Shown here: positions 34,061 through 42,561 of the stretch, one piece after another | Numbering within the stretch: position 1 is the stretch's first letter | Layout: each line of letters begins with the position of its first letter | DNA from: Marinihelvus sp963695135 | GTDB taxonomy: Bacteria > Pseudomonadota > Gammaproteobacteria > Xanthomonadales > SZUA-36 | DNA length: 64,000 bases | Assembly: GCA_963695135.1 (NCBI GenBank) | Contig: CAVOGA010000001.1 | Location: forward strand, 620,001 to 684,000 | Reading direction: 5' to 3' | Program-made: the position numbers and the translations under genes | The notes under the pieces: model-generated | Told to the model about the DNA's origin: nothing | Databases searched by the model: none | Seen by the model: only the letters and a program-made list of their open reading frames with translations

Positions 34061-34936
34061 ATGGCCGCCAAGAAAAACCCCCTGGGACGCAATCTCTCCT
34101 CCATGCTGAGCCAGGCCACGCTGGAAAAGGCGCAGCGCGAGCCGACCGATGGTCACTCCGGCTCCAGCCTCAGGGACCTGCCAATAGAGCAGATCCAGCC
34201 GGGCAAGTACCAGCCGCGGTCGGTGTTCGACCCGGACCGGCTGGAGGAGCTGTCCGAGTCGATTCGCCAGCAGGGCATCATCCAGCCCATCGTTGTGCGG
34301 AGCATTGCAGCAGACCGCTTCGAGATCATTGCCGGTGAGCGTCGCTGGCGTGCGGCCCAGCTGGCCGGTATCGACCGGATTCCGGCAATCGTTCGCAAGG
34401 TGGCCGACGAGATCGTCGTGGCCATGGCGCTGGTGGAAAACATCCAGCGCGAAGACCTCAACCCCCTGGAAGAGGCCACCGCGCTGCGTCGCCTGGTCGA
34501 CGAGTTCCAGTTGACGCACCAGGAAGCGGCAGATGCCGTCGGGCGCTCGCGCTCGGCCGTCTCCAACCTGTTGCGCCTGCTGGAGTTGTCCGCCGAGGTG
34601 CGCGAGCTGGTCGACGACCGCCACCTGGAGATGGGACATGCGCGGGCGCTGCTGGTGTTGCCCGAGGGCCTGCAGGCCCAGGCGGCGCGGGAAGTGGTGC
34701 GGCGACAGCTGTCGGTCCGGGAAACCGAGGCGCTGGTCAAGCGCCTGCAGGCGCCGGCCAGGCCGAAAGCGCGGGCCATGGATCCCGACATTGCCCGCCT
34801 GCAGGATGACCTGACCGAGAAGCTCTGCGCCCGGGTGCGCATCCAGCACAACGCCAAGGGCAAGGGCAAGCTGGTTATTTCCTACAATTCAGCCGATGAG
34901 CTGGAAGGCATCATCGGTCACCTGGCCAGGGACTGA
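34061..34936 (+). CDS. parB: chromosome partitioning protein ParB (Spo0J)
   Basis: DNA-binding CTPase-type clamp that loads at parS. The 291-residue protein has an N-terminal IEQIQPGKYQPRSVFDPDRLEEL, the CTP-binding ViVR-like GERRWRAAQLAG and ALVENIQREDLNPLEEA, the helix-turn-helix TLHQEAADAVGRSRSAVSNLLRLL-like segment at about 150-175, and a C-terminal dimerisation region. No parS site (a 16-bp palindrome of the TGTTTCACGTGAAACA type) was found within the window by eye. ATG at 34061. Confidence 0.97.
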   Translation: MAAKKNPLGRNLSSMLSQATLEKAQREPTDGHSGSSLRDLPIEQIQPGKYQPRSVFDPDRLEELSESIRQQGIIQPIVVRSIAADRFEIIAGERRWRAAQLAGIDRIPAIVRKVADEIVVAMALVENIQREDLNPLEEATALRRLVDEFQLTHQEAADAVGRSRSAVSNLLRLLELSAEVRELVDDRHLEMGHARALLVLPEGLQAQAAREVVRRQLSVRETEALVKRLQAPARPKARAMDPDIARLQDDLTEKLCARVRIQHNAKGKGKLVISYNSADELEGIIGHLARD

Positions 34937-34971
34937 ACCGGCAACCGGCCGGGAGAGTGGCCGGTCCGGTT
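34936..34971. terminator. long hairpin after parB
   Basis: AACCGG-CA-ACCGGCC, an 8-base loop, then GGCCGGT-CCGGTT: 13 paired bases with one two-base bulge, beginning at the last base of the parB stop. It lacks a T-run but is the probable end of the parAB transcript. Confidence 0.6.
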
Positions 34972-34997
34972 GAACTCAATTTATTAAGGAGCAGAAC

Positions 34998-35432
34998 ATG
35001 CAAGGTTTTCCCCACGTCTACCATGTCACCGCCCGCAGCGGCACTGACAACCCGGTCACGCTCAGCAGCAAGGGGCTCCCCGAGTTGTCCACGATGCCGC
35101 CCCCGGAATTCGGCGGCCCCGAGGGTCACTGGTCTCCGGAAACGTTGCTGGCGGCCTCGGTTGCCGATTGCTTCATTTTGACCTTTCGCGCCATTTCACG
35201 GGCGTCAAAGCTGGAGTGGACCTCGCTCGAATGCGACGTTGAGGGCACGCTGGACCGCGTGGACGGTGTAACGCGTTTCACGCGTTTTGATCTTCGCGCC
35301 CGGTTGCAGGTGCCGGCGGGCGTTGATGTGGAAAAGGCGGAGAAAATCTTGCACAAGTCAGAGTCTGTCTGCCTGATCACCGCCTCGCTGGCGACCGAAA
35401 ACCATCTCGAAACTGTCATCAACGTCGGGTAG
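34998..35432 (+). CDS. OsmC/Ohr family peroxiredoxin-like protein
   Basis: A 144-residue protein of the OsmC family, thiol-dependent reductases of organic hydroperoxides. The two conserved Cys are at SVADCFILTF (about residue 58) and HKSESVCLITASL (about residue 124). The sequence PEGHWSPETLLAAS is typical of the YhfA/OsmC subgroup. ATG at 34998 has AAGGAG 8 bases upstream. It stands between parB and the atp operon, transcribed in the same direction, with a hairpin before it and the atp promoter region after it, and is probably its own unit. Confidence 0.9.
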   Translation: MQGFPHVYHVTARSGTDNPVTLSSKGLPELSTMPPPEFGGPEGHWSPETLLAASVADCFILTFRAISRASKLEWTSLECDVEGTLDRVDGVTRFTRFDLRARLQVPAGVDVEKAEKILHKSESVCLITASLATENHLETVINVG

Positions 35433-35481
35433 GGTACGGCCGCGCACGATTATTTTGCGCGGAAAAGCGAATCCGGGCGGG

Positions 35482-35507
35482 GTTTCTATTGCCCCATAGA
35501 AAACCCG
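35482..35507. promoter_or_regulatory. palindrome over the -35 region of the presumed atp promoter
   Basis: TTTCTAT (35483-35489), spacer TGCCCC, ATAGAAA (35496-35502) is a perfect 7-bp inverted repeat; the arms extend to GGG and CCC with one extra base on the right. The spacer overlaps the proposed -35 box, so a bound protein would block RNA polymerase. Alternatively it is just an upstream hairpin. No known operator was recognised. Confidence 0.45.
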
Positions 35508-35518
35508 AATGCTAAAAT
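35489..35518 (+). promoter_or_regulatory. candidate promoter of the atp operon
   Basis: TTGCCC (35489-35494), 18 bases, TAAAAT (35513-35518), in the 275-base gap between the OsmC gene and atpI. The leader to the atpI ATG would be about 180 bases. Nothing else in this gap reads as a gene; a 64-residue frame at 35517-35711 has no family look. Confidence 0.45.
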
Positions 35519-35707
35519 GGGCGGTCTTTGTCGGGTAAAGGGTAAGACACCCCGAAACGCGACGGGATCTGACAGCGGCAAAAGCGTAACGTTTTGGCCG
35601 CCTTTTTATTGCTCTCTGAAGGGCGTTTTACGGGGCTGCATTACGGTGCCCTGGAACGGGCGCCCCGGCAGCTGGCATTTTTGCAACACGTTTGGGGGAC
35701 AGCACCA

Positions 35708-36085
35708 ATGACCGTTCCCGCCGTGGTGAGCAATCAGAAAATGACTCGCCGGTGGTTGCGGGTCCAGGCCCTGGCCGGGCTTGGGGTCACTGGTCTGGCG
35801 GCCGTGTTGTCTGGCGGTGTTGCCGCCTACTCAGCGGTATTCGGGAGCCTGGCAGCTTATGTGCCCGGTCTCGCTTTTGCCCTGATCGTGGCGCGGCGCT
35901 TTGGCGCGGACAGCGCTGCCTTCCTCCGGGCTGCAGTCCTGGCCGAGGGCGCGAAATGGCTTTTCTGCGGTGCGATTTGCGTCGCGGTGTTCCTGGGGGT
36001 TAAGCCCCTGGCTGCCGGTTGGTTCTTCGCCGGCATGGGCATGGTCATCCTCTCCGGTTGGTTGGGGTTGATTTTCAGCAGTTGA
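35708..36085 (+). CDS. atpI: ATP synthase accessory protein AtpI
   Basis: A 125-residue membrane protein with four hydrophobic segments, including the small-residue stretch LAAYVPGLAFALIVARRFG and a C-terminal hydrophobic GWFFAGMGMVILSGWLGLIF. AtpI is an accessory factor of F1Fo assembly and c-ring formation. ATG at 35708 has GGGGGA 8 bases upstream; an in-frame ATG at 35594 is far less likely. It is the first gene of atpIBEFHAGDC and 61 bases before atpB. Confidence 0.85.
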   Translation: MTVPAVVSNQKMTRRWLRVQALAGLGVTGLAAVLSGGVAAYSAVFGSLAAYVPGLAFALIVARRFGADSAAFLRAAVLAEGAKWLFCGAICVAVFLGVKPLAAGWFFAGMGMVILSGWLGLIFSS

Positions 36086-36146
36086 TACCCACCTAGCCGG
36101 TGGGAATGAGAATGATTCAGACGAATCAGGAAGCGGACTTCGATAG

Positions 36147-37190
36147 ATGGCAAGCGGCAACGAACCTCTGACGACTTCAGGCTATATCGGCCACCACCTG
36201 CAGAACCTCACCTGCGGGTTTGGCGACGATGGCTTTGTGTGTGGCGGCGCCGATGTGGCGGCGGAGCTCGGGTTCTGGGCGTTCCACCTTGACACCATGT
36301 TCTGGGCTGTTCTGCTGGGTGTGCTGTTCCTGGTGATCTTCGGCCGCGTGGCCAAGGCGGCCAATTCCGGCGTTCCGACGCGCTTCCAGGCGCTGATCGA
36401 AATGATCGTTGAGTTCGTGGACGAATCCGTCCGCGACAGCTTTCACGGTACCAGCAAGCTCATTGCGCCGCTCGCTTTGACGCTGTTCGTGTGGATCTTC
36501 TTCATGAACTTCATGGACCTGATCCCCGTCGACTGGCTGCCGGAAGCCGCGGTTGCCAGCGGCATCAAATATCAGAAAGTGGTGCCGACCACGGACGTCA
36601 ACGCGACGCTGGGTATGGCCATTGCCGTGTTCGCGCTGATTATCATCTACAGCCTGCGCTTCAAGGGCGTGGGCGGATTTTTGTCCGAACTCGTTATGAA
36701 CCCGCTCAATCCCAAGCAGCTCGGTATGCCTGTCGTTGTGTGGCCGTTCGTGATGGCGTTCAATTTCATTCTCGAGGTGGTGTCCCTGCTGGCCAAGCCG
36801 GTTTCGCTGGGTCTGCGACTGTTCGGCAACCTGTACGCCGGTGAGCTGATCTTCATCCTGATCGCCATCGTATTTACCGCGGGTTCGGGCGTGGTCGCTG
36901 CCGGCCTGAGTTCCCTGTGGGGAGACCACGTGCCATGGTGGTTCTGGTCCATCGGCTCACTGGCGATTTTCGCCGTGCTGTTCGCCAACTACCGTGGCAA
37001 GCTGGCCATCAAGCCGACCCTGATTTTGCTGGCCCTGCTGATGCTCGCCATCGGCGGCGCAGGCTTCCTGGGGGGACAATTGATGCACTTCGGGTGGGCC
37101 GCGTTCCACATCCTGGTGATCCTGCTGCAAGCGTTTATTTTCATGATGCTCACCATCGTCTACCTGTCGATGGCCAGTGAGCATCATTAA
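36147..37190 (+). CDS. atpB: F1Fo ATP synthase subunit a, with a large internal insertion
   Basis: Forms the proton half-channels of Fo. The 347-residue protein is about 75 residues longer than E. coli AtpB. The N-terminal YIGHHLQNLTC, the helix SKLIAPLALTLFVWIFFMNFMDLIPVD, the functional Arg region PVSLGLRLFGNLYAGELIFILIA and the last helix FHILVILLQAFIFMMLTIVYLSMASE are all standard. Between GELIFILIA and FHILV E. coli has 17 residues; here there are about 79, containing two extra hydrophobic stretches (WWFWSIGSLAIFAVLFANY and PTLILLALLMLAIGGAGFLGG). The reading frame is continuous, so this is not an error of the kind seen at 27-33 kb. The a-subunit core appears functional. Confidence 0.93.
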   Translation: MASGNEPLTTSGYIGHHLQNLTCGFGDDGFVCGGADVAAELGFWAFHLDTMFWAVLLGVLFLVIFGRVAKAANSGVPTRFQALIEMIVEFVDESVRDSFHGTSKLIAPLALTLFVWIFFMNFMDLIPVDWLPEAAVASGIKYQKVVPTTDVNATLGMAIAVFALIIIYSLRFKGVGGFLSELVMNPLNPKQLGMPVVVWPFVMAFNFILEVVSLLAKPVSLGLRLFGNLYAGELIFILIAIVFTAGSGVVAAGLSSLWGDHVPWWFWSIGSLAIFAVLFANYRGKLAIKPTLILLALLMLAIGGAGFLGGQLMHFGWAAFHILVILLQAFIFMMLTIVYLSMASEHH

Positions 37191-37235
37191 TCGGTTCTTT
37201 TTTAGCAAAAAACTCTTAGACGGAGCTTAGTAAAA

Positions 37236-37505
37236 ATGGAAACTGTAATTGGTATGACCGCTATCGCCGTTGCCCTGCTGATTGGCTTGGGCGCGCTTGG
37301 CGTAGGTATTGGTGTGGGTATCCTGGGCGGTCGCCTGCTGGAAGGTTCAGCACGTCAACCGGAACTGGCGCCCATGCTGCAGGGTAAGTTCTTCCTGGCC
37401 ATCGGCCTGCTTGACGCTGTTGCCATGATCGGTGTGGGTATTGCGCTGTTCTTCACCTTCGCAAACCCCTTCGTTGGCCAGCTGCAAACGGCGCTGGGCG
37501 GATAA
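37236..37505 (+). CDS. atpE: F1Fo ATP synthase subunit c
   Basis: Membrane rotor subunit with 89 residues and two helices. The first helix has the glycine motif ALGVGIGVGILGGRLLEGSARQPEL and the second the ion-binding carboxylate in FLAIGLLDAVAMIGVGIALFF, an Asp as in E. coli rather than the Glu of most other c subunits. No Na+-type Gln/Ser ligand set was seen, so a proton ring is likely. ATG at 37236 follows GACGGAGCTTAG. Confidence 0.97.
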   Translation: METVIGMTAIAVALLIGLGALGVGIGVGILGGRLLEGSARQPELAPMLQGKFFLAIGLLDAVAMIGVGIALFFTFANPFVGQLQTALGG

Positions 37506-37564
37506 GAAGCCCTGACGGGGCGCGGATTCGTCCGCGCTGCGACACCTGACCGAGAGGTACCGGC

Positions 37565-38035
37565 ATGAACATCAATGCCACCCTGATACTCAATTCGATC
37601 GCCATGATGATCTTCGTGTGGTTCTGCATGAAGTTCATCTGGCCGCCGTTGCTCAAGGCGCTGGACGAACGTCGCGAGAAAATCGCTGATGGTCTGGCGG
37701 CTTCCGACCGGGCCGAGAAAGCCCTGGAAGAGGCCAATGCCCGTGCCGAAGAGCAGCTCAAGGTGGCCCGCGACAAGGCTGGTGAAATCCTCGACCAGGC
37801 TGCGCAACGTCGCAACCAGATCGTTGATGACGCCAAGGAAGAGGCTATCGCTGAACGCCACCGGCAGGTTTCTGCGGCCGAAGCGGACATCACCCAGGCG
37901 GCAAACCAGGCGCGTGAAGAACTGCGCAGTGCGGTTGCCGGACTGGCCGTGGCGGGCGCTGCCAGGATCCTGGAGCGCGAGGTCGATGAGAACACCCACC
38001 GCGAGCTCCTGGACAAGCTGATCGCTGAGATATGA
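37565..38035 (+). CDS. atpF: F1Fo ATP synthase subunit b
   Basis: Peripheral stalk subunit with 156 residues: one N-terminal membrane helix (ILNSIAMMIFVWFCMKFIWPPLLKAL, about 7-30), then a long charged helix with DERREKIADGLAASDRAEKALEEANARAEEQ. ATG at 37565 follows GAGAGGTACCGGC. The stop overlaps the atpH start (ATGA), and the length equals E. coli AtpF. Confidence 0.97.
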   Translation: MNINATLILNSIAMMIFVWFCMKFIWPPLLKALDERREKIADGLAASDRAEKALEEANARAEEQLKVARDKAGEILDQAAQRRNQIVDDAKEEAIAERHRQVSAAEADITQAANQAREELRSAVAGLAVAGAARILEREVDENTHRELLDKLIAEI

Positions 38036-38565
38036 GCAGCCTGACGACACTGGCGCGGCCCTACGCAAAGGCCGCTTTTGAGCTGGCCCAGTCTCAGGGC
38101 GCGCTGGGCGCCTGGGGGCAGGCGCTGGCCAACACCGCGCTGGCAGCTTCCGACGAGGTGCTGGTGGAGTGGCTGGAGAGCCCGGAGCTGGATCGCAAAA
38201 AGGCCGTCGCGCTGATGCGTGATGTGGCCGGCGATGCAGTTGACGCCTCTTTCGGGCGGTTCCTGGAGGCCCTGGCCGACAATGACCGCCTGGTGTTGCT
38301 GCCGCAGATCAGCGCCATGTTCAGCACCCTGCGTGCGGAGGCGGAAAACCGGCTCGATGTGCGCGTGGTCTCCGCGATTCCCCTGAACGATGAGCAGGTG
38401 GCGCGGATGACCGAGGCGCTGGCCAGGCGTTTTGATTGCAGCATTACGCTGCACAACGAGGTCGATGCAAAAGTGCTGGGCGGCGCGGTGATCTACGCCG
38501 GCGACCAGGTAATTGACGGCTCGCTGCGCGGGCGGCTGGGCAAGCTGGAAAGCTCCCTGCTCTGA
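38032..38565 (+). CDS. atpH: F1Fo ATP synthase subunit delta
   Basis: Links F1 to the b-subunit stalk. The 177-residue protein has LARPYAKAAFELAQSQGALGAWG at the N-terminus and a C-terminal IYAGDQVIDGSLRGRLGKLESSLL, both typical. ATG at 38032 lies within the atpF stop overlap. The length matches the 177 residues of E. coli AtpH. Confidence 0.97.
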   Translation: MSSLTTLARPYAKAAFELAQSQGALGAWGQALANTALAASDEVLVEWLESPELDRKKAVALMRDVAGDAVDASFGRFLEALADNDRLVLLPQISAMFSTLRAEAENRLDVRVVSAIPLNDEQVARMTEALARRFDCSITLHNEVDAKVLGGAVIYAGDQVIDGSLRGRLGKLESSLL

Positions 38566-38625
38566 CGAATTGAACTGAAAGTGAATCCGATCGGCCCGCA
38601 GGCTGATCGTCACAGGAAAAAGACG

Positions 38626-40170
38626 ATGCAAGCAACTCTGAACCCATCTGAAATCAGCGATCTGATCAAGAAACGCGTTGAAGAGCTGAATATCTCAGCC
38701 GAGACGCGCAACGAGGGTACGGTCGTTTCCGTATCCGACGGTATCGCGCGCATTCACGGTCTCGAAGACGCCATGCAGGGCGAGATGATCGAGTTCCCCG
38801 GCAACACCTTCGGCCTGGCGCTCAACCTTGAGCGCGACTCGGTCGGTACGGTAATCCTGGGTGACTATGAGCACATCACCGAAGGCGATACGGTCAAGTG
38901 CACCGGTCGAATTCTGGAAGTGCCGCACGGCCCCGGACTTCTCGGTCGCGTCGTGGACGCGCTGGGTAACCCGATTGACGGCCAGGGCCCGATCGAAAAC
39001 GACGGCTACTCGCCGATCGAAAAGGTCGCCCCGGGTGTGATCTGGCGTAAATCGGTTGACCAGCCGGTACAGACCGGTCTGAAGTCCATCGATGCCATGG
39101 TGCCGGTCGGCCGCGGTCAGCGCGAGCTGATCATTGGTGACCGTCAGATTGGTAAGACGGCCATCGCCATCGACACCATCATCAACCAGGCCAAATCCGG
39201 CATCAAATGCATCTACGTCGCCATTGGACAGAAACAGTCCACCGTGGCCAACGTGGTGGCCAAGCTGGAAGAGTACGGCGCTCTTGAGCACACGATCGTG
39301 GTCAACGCCTCCGCTTCCGACTCAGCCGCCATGCAGTACATCGCGCCTTATGCCGGTTGCACCATGGGCGAGTACTTCCGCGATCGCGGTGAAGACGCGC
39401 TGATTATTTATGATGACCTGACCAAGCAGGCCTGGGCATACCGCCAGGTTTCCCTGCTGCTGCGCCGCCCACCGGGCCGTGAAGCCTACCCGGGTGATGT
39501 GTTTTACCTGCACTCGCGCCTGCTGGAGCGTGCCGCGCGCGTGTCCGAGGAGTACGTGGAGAAGTTCACCGACGGCAAGGTAAAGGGTAAAACCGGCTCC
39601 CTGACCGCGCTGCCGATCATCGAGACGCAGGCCGGTGACCTTTCCGCCTTCGTACCGACCAACGTGATCTCCATCACCGACGGCCAGATCTTCTTTGACA
39701 ACGACATGTTCAACAGCGGCATCCGTCCCGCCGTGCACGCGGGCCTTTCCGTGTCGCGAGTGGGTGGCGCCGCGCAGACCAAGGTCATCAAGAAGCTGGG
39801 TGGTGGTATCCGCCTGGCGCTGGCCCAGTACCGCGAACTGGCGGCGTTCGCCCAGTTTGCCTCCGACCTCGATGACACCACCCGCGCCCAGCTGGAACGC
39901 GGACAGCGCGTCACCGAGCTCATGAAACAGGCCCAGTACAGCCCCATGTCCGTCGGTGAGATGGCCGTTTCCCTGTTTGCTGCAGACCGCGGCCACATGG
40001 ACGACGTCGAACTGAACAAGATCAGCGCCTTTGAAAGCGCGCTGATCGACGCCATCCACGCCAAGCACGCCGACCTGATGGAAGTGCTCAACGGCGGTGA
40101 CTGGAATGCGGACATCGAAGAGAAGCTCGAAGCGGCCGTCAGCGAGTTCAAGACCAGCGGCAGCTGGTAA
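38626..40170 (+). CDS. atpA: F1Fo ATP synthase subunit alpha
   Basis: Non-catalytic nucleotide-binding subunit of F1, with 514 residues. The N-terminus LNPSEISDLIKKRVEELNIS, the P-loop GDRQIGKTAIAIDTIINQ at about 169-186, and the arginine-finger region IRPAVHAGLSVSRVGGAAQTK are present. ATG at 38626 has AGGAAA 10 bases upstream; an upstream in-frame start at 38581 is not supported by homology. It is near-identical in plan to E. coli AtpA (513). Confidence 0.98.
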   Translation: MQATLNPSEISDLIKKRVEELNISAETRNEGTVVSVSDGIARIHGLEDAMQGEMIEFPGNTFGLALNLERDSVGTVILGDYEHITEGDTVKCTGRILEVPHGPGLLGRVVDALGNPIDGQGPIENDGYSPIEKVAPGVIWRKSVDQPVQTGLKSIDAMVPVGRGQRELIIGDRQIGKTAIAIDTIINQAKSGIKCIYVAIGQKQSTVANVVAKLEEYGALEHTIVVNASASDSAAMQYIAPYAGCTMGEYFRDRGEDALIIYDDLTKQAWAYRQVSLLLRRPPGREAYPGDVFYLHSRLLERAARVSEEYVEKFTDGKVKGKTGSLTALPIIETQAGDLSAFVPTNVISITDGQIFFDNDMFNSGIRPAVHAGLSVSRVGGAAQTKVIKKLGGGIRLALAQYRELAAFAQFASDLDDTTRAQLERGQRVTELMKQAQYSPMSVGEMAVSLFAADRGHMDDVELNKISAFESALIDAIHAKHADLMEVLNGGDWNADIEEKLEAAVSEFKTSGSW

Positions 40171-40211
40171 GCGGACTCGGGATGACCCAGGGCAAGCAGC
40201 GGAGCTAAGGC

Positions 40212-41078
40212 ATGGCAAGCGGCAAGGAAATTACCAGCAAGATCAAGAGTGTCGAGAACACCAAGAAGGTGACCTCGGCCCTTGAGATGGTATCGGCTAG
40301 CAAGATCAGGAAGTCCCAGGACCTGATGAATGCGACCCGTCCCTACGCGCGCATGATGCGCCGCATCATCGGTCACCTTGGTAAGGCGAACCCGGAGTAC
40401 CGGCACCCGTTCACCATCTCCCACGGGGAGGAGGTAAAAAAGGTTGCGTTTATCGTGGTTTCCACGGACCGTGGTCTGTGCGGTGGTCTTAACACCAACC
40501 TGTTCAAAAAGGTGCTGGCCCATATCGGCGAGTGGCAGGGCAAGGGCGCGGAAGTGACCCTGGTGACCCTGGGCAAGAAGGCGTCGGCGTTCTTCCGGGG
40601 CATCAAGGTCAATATTTCCGCGCATGCGCAGGATCTCGGCGAGCAGCCGCAGATCGAAGACCTGATCGGTTCCATCAAGGTCATTCTTGATGCCTACCGG
40701 GAGCAGGAGGTCGACGAGGTGTTCCTGGCCTATAACGACTTCATCAACACGATGGCGCAGAAGCCGGTGGTTGAGCAGTTGCTGCCCCTGCCGGTGACGG
40801 AAGATGAGGAAGTACCGGACATCTGGGACTACATCTACGAGCCGGATGCGGAAACGCTGCTGGACAGCATCCTGGTGCGGTACATCGAGTCGCTGGTTTA
40901 CCAGGGCGTCCTGGAAAACCTGGCCTCCGAGCACGCCGCGCGCATGATCGCCATGAAGAACGCGACCGATAACGCGGGCGACCTCATCGGCGAACTGAAG
41001 CTTGCCTACAACAAGGCGCGCCAGGCCGCGATCACGCAGGAAATCTCGGAAATCGTCAGCGGCGCAGCGGCGGTATGA
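40212..41078 (+). CDS. atpG: F1Fo ATP synthase subunit gamma
   Basis: Central rotor shaft of F1, with 288 residues. The N-terminal GKEITSKIKSVENTKKVTSALEMVSASKIRK and C-terminal ATDNAGDLIGELKLAYNKARQAAITQEISEIVSGAAA are the conserved coiled helices, and STDRGLCGGLNTNLFK marks the Rossmann-like part. ATG at 40212. Confidence 0.97.
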   Translation: MASGKEITSKIKSVENTKKVTSALEMVSASKIRKSQDLMNATRPYARMMRRIIGHLGKANPEYRHPFTISHGEEVKKVAFIVVSTDRGLCGGLNTNLFKKVLAHIGEWQGKGAEVTLVTLGKKASAFFRGIKVNISAHAQDLGEQPQIEDLIGSIKVILDAYREQEVDEVFLAYNDFINTMAQKPVVEQLLPLPVTEDEEVPDIWDYIYEPDAETLLDSILVRYIESLVYQGVLENLASEHAARMIAMKNATDNAGDLIGELKLAYNKARQAAITQEISEIVSGAAAV

Positions 41079-41113
41079 CCCGGTAGCGCTGCACTGGAAA
41101 TTTTGCATTGGAA

Positions 41114-41129
41114 AGCGGCCGAGGCCGCT
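41114..41129 (+). repeat. GC-rich hairpin between atpG and atpD
   Basis: AGCGGC, loop CGAG, GCCGCT form a perfect 6-bp stem 22 bases before the atpD ATG, followed by CTTTG and the AGGAAAAAG ribosome-binding site. A structure here could slow or shield the start of atpD or act as an RNA-processing site. It has no T-run, so it is unlikely to terminate. Confidence 0.5.
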
Positions 41130-41150
41130 CTTTGAAGACAGGAAAAAGCT

Positions 41151-42542
41151 ATGAGTGCTGGATCAATTGTTCAGGTAATCGGTGCCGTTGTTGACGTCGA
41201 GTTCGATGTTGCAGACCTGCCGCTGGTTTACCACGCCCTGAAGGTAGACAACACCGACATCACGCTCGAGGTGCAGCAGCAGCTCGGTGATGGCGTTGTG
41301 CGCACCATTGCGCTGGGTTCCACCGACGGACTGAAGCGCGGTGTGCCGGTGACCAACACGGGCGCACCGATTTCCGTGCCGGTCGGTGAAAAGACCCTGG
41401 GACGCGTCATGGACGTGTTGGGTCGCCCGATCGATGAGGCCGGCCCCATTGGTTCCGACAAGCTGATGCCGATTCACCGCAAGCCGCCTTCATACGAAGA
41501 GCAGGCCGGCGGTAACGACATCCTGGAAACCGGCATCAAGGTTATCGACCTGATCATGCCGATCGCCAAGGGCGGTAAGGTCGGCCTCTTCGGCGGCGCC
41601 GGCGTGGGTAAGACGGTAACGCTGATGGAACTGATCCGTAACATCGCCATCGAGCACAGCGGCTACTCCGTGTTTGCCGGTGTGGGTGAGCGTACCCGCG
41701 AGGGCAACGACTTCTACCACGAGATGAAAGAGGCGGACGTACTGTCCAAGGTGGCGCTGGTTTACGGCCAGATGAACGAGCCGCCCGGTAACCGCCTGCG
41801 CGTGGCGCTGACCGGTCTGACCATGGCGGAGGAATTCCGTGATGAGGGCCGCGACGTACTGATGTTTATCGACAACATTTACCGCTATACGCTGGCCGGA
41901 ACGGAAGTGTCCGCGCTGCTCGGACGTATGCCGTCCGCGGTGGGTTACCAGCCGACGCTGGCCCTGGAAATGGGCCTGCTGCAGGAGCGTATCACCACGA
42001 CCAAGACCGGCTCCATTACGTCCTTCCAGGCCGTTTACGTACCCGCCGATGACCTGACCGACCCGTCCCCGGCCACGACCTTTGCCCACCTGGACGCCAC
42101 GCTGGTGCTGTCCCGCTCGATTGCCGAGCAGGGTATTTACCCCGCCGTGGACCCGCTGGACTCCACCTCCCGCCTGCTGGACCCGAACCTGATCGGTGTG
42201 GAGCACTACGAGGTGGCGCGCGCGGTGCAGGGTGTACTGCAGCGTTACAAGGAACTGAAGGACATCATCGCCATCCTGGGTATGGACGAACTGTCGGAAG
42301 AAGACAAGGACACGGTAGCCCGCGCCCGTAAGGTGCAGCGCTTCCTGTCCCAGCCGTTCTTCGTGGCGGAAACCTTCACCGGGGCGCCCGGCAAGTATGT
42401 CAGCCTGAAAGACACGATCCGCGCCTTCAAGGGCATCGTGGAAGGCGAGTACGACCACCTGCCGGAGCAGGCCTTCTACATGGTCGGCGGCATCGAGGAA
42501 GCCCTCGAGAAAGCCAAGGCCATGGAAAAGAAAGCGGCCTGA
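41151..42542 (+). CDS. atpD: F1Fo ATP synthase subunit beta
   Basis: Catalytic subunit of F1 with 463 residues. The P-loop GLFGGAGVGKTVTLMELIRN at about 145-164, the catalytic Glu in GVGERTREGNDFYHEM, the Walker B DVLMFIDNIYRYT and ALLGRMPSAVGYQPTL are all present. The N-terminus GSIVQVIGAVVDVEFD is typical. ATG at 41151 follows AGGAAAAAG. Confidence 0.98.
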   Translation: MSAGSIVQVIGAVVDVEFDVADLPLVYHALKVDNTDITLEVQQQLGDGVVRTIALGSTDGLKRGVPVTNTGAPISVPVGEKTLGRVMDVLGRPIDEAGPIGSDKLMPIHRKPPSYEEQAGGNDILETGIKVIDLIMPIAKGGKVGLFGGAGVGKTVTLMELIRNIAIEHSGYSVFAGVGERTREGNDFYHEMKEADVLSKVALVYGQMNEPPGNRLRVALTGLTMAEEFRDEGRDVLMFIDNIYRYTLAGTEVSALLGRMPSAVGYQPTLALEMGLLQERITTTKTGSITSFQAVYVPADDLTDPSPATTFAHLDATLVLSRSIAEQGIYPAVDPLDSTSRLLDPNLIGVEHYEVARAVQGVLQRYKELKDIIAILGMDELSEEDKDTVARARKVQRFLSQPFFVAETFTGAPGKYVSLKDTIRAFKGIVEGEYDHLPEQAFYMVGGIEEALEKAKAMEKKAA

Positions 42543-42561
42543 AAACCGCCAGGGAGCAGTC

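Noticed and set aside
33220..35000. Chromosome origin or parS site near parAB
   Set aside because: parAB and atp genes are often near oriC, but no DnaA-box cluster (TTATCCACA) or TGTTTCACGTGAAACA-type palindrome was found by eye; dnaA and mnmG are absent.
35517..35711. Small open frame of 64 residues ahead of atpI
   Set aside because: No ribosome-binding site, no family look, and it lies across the presumed atp leader.
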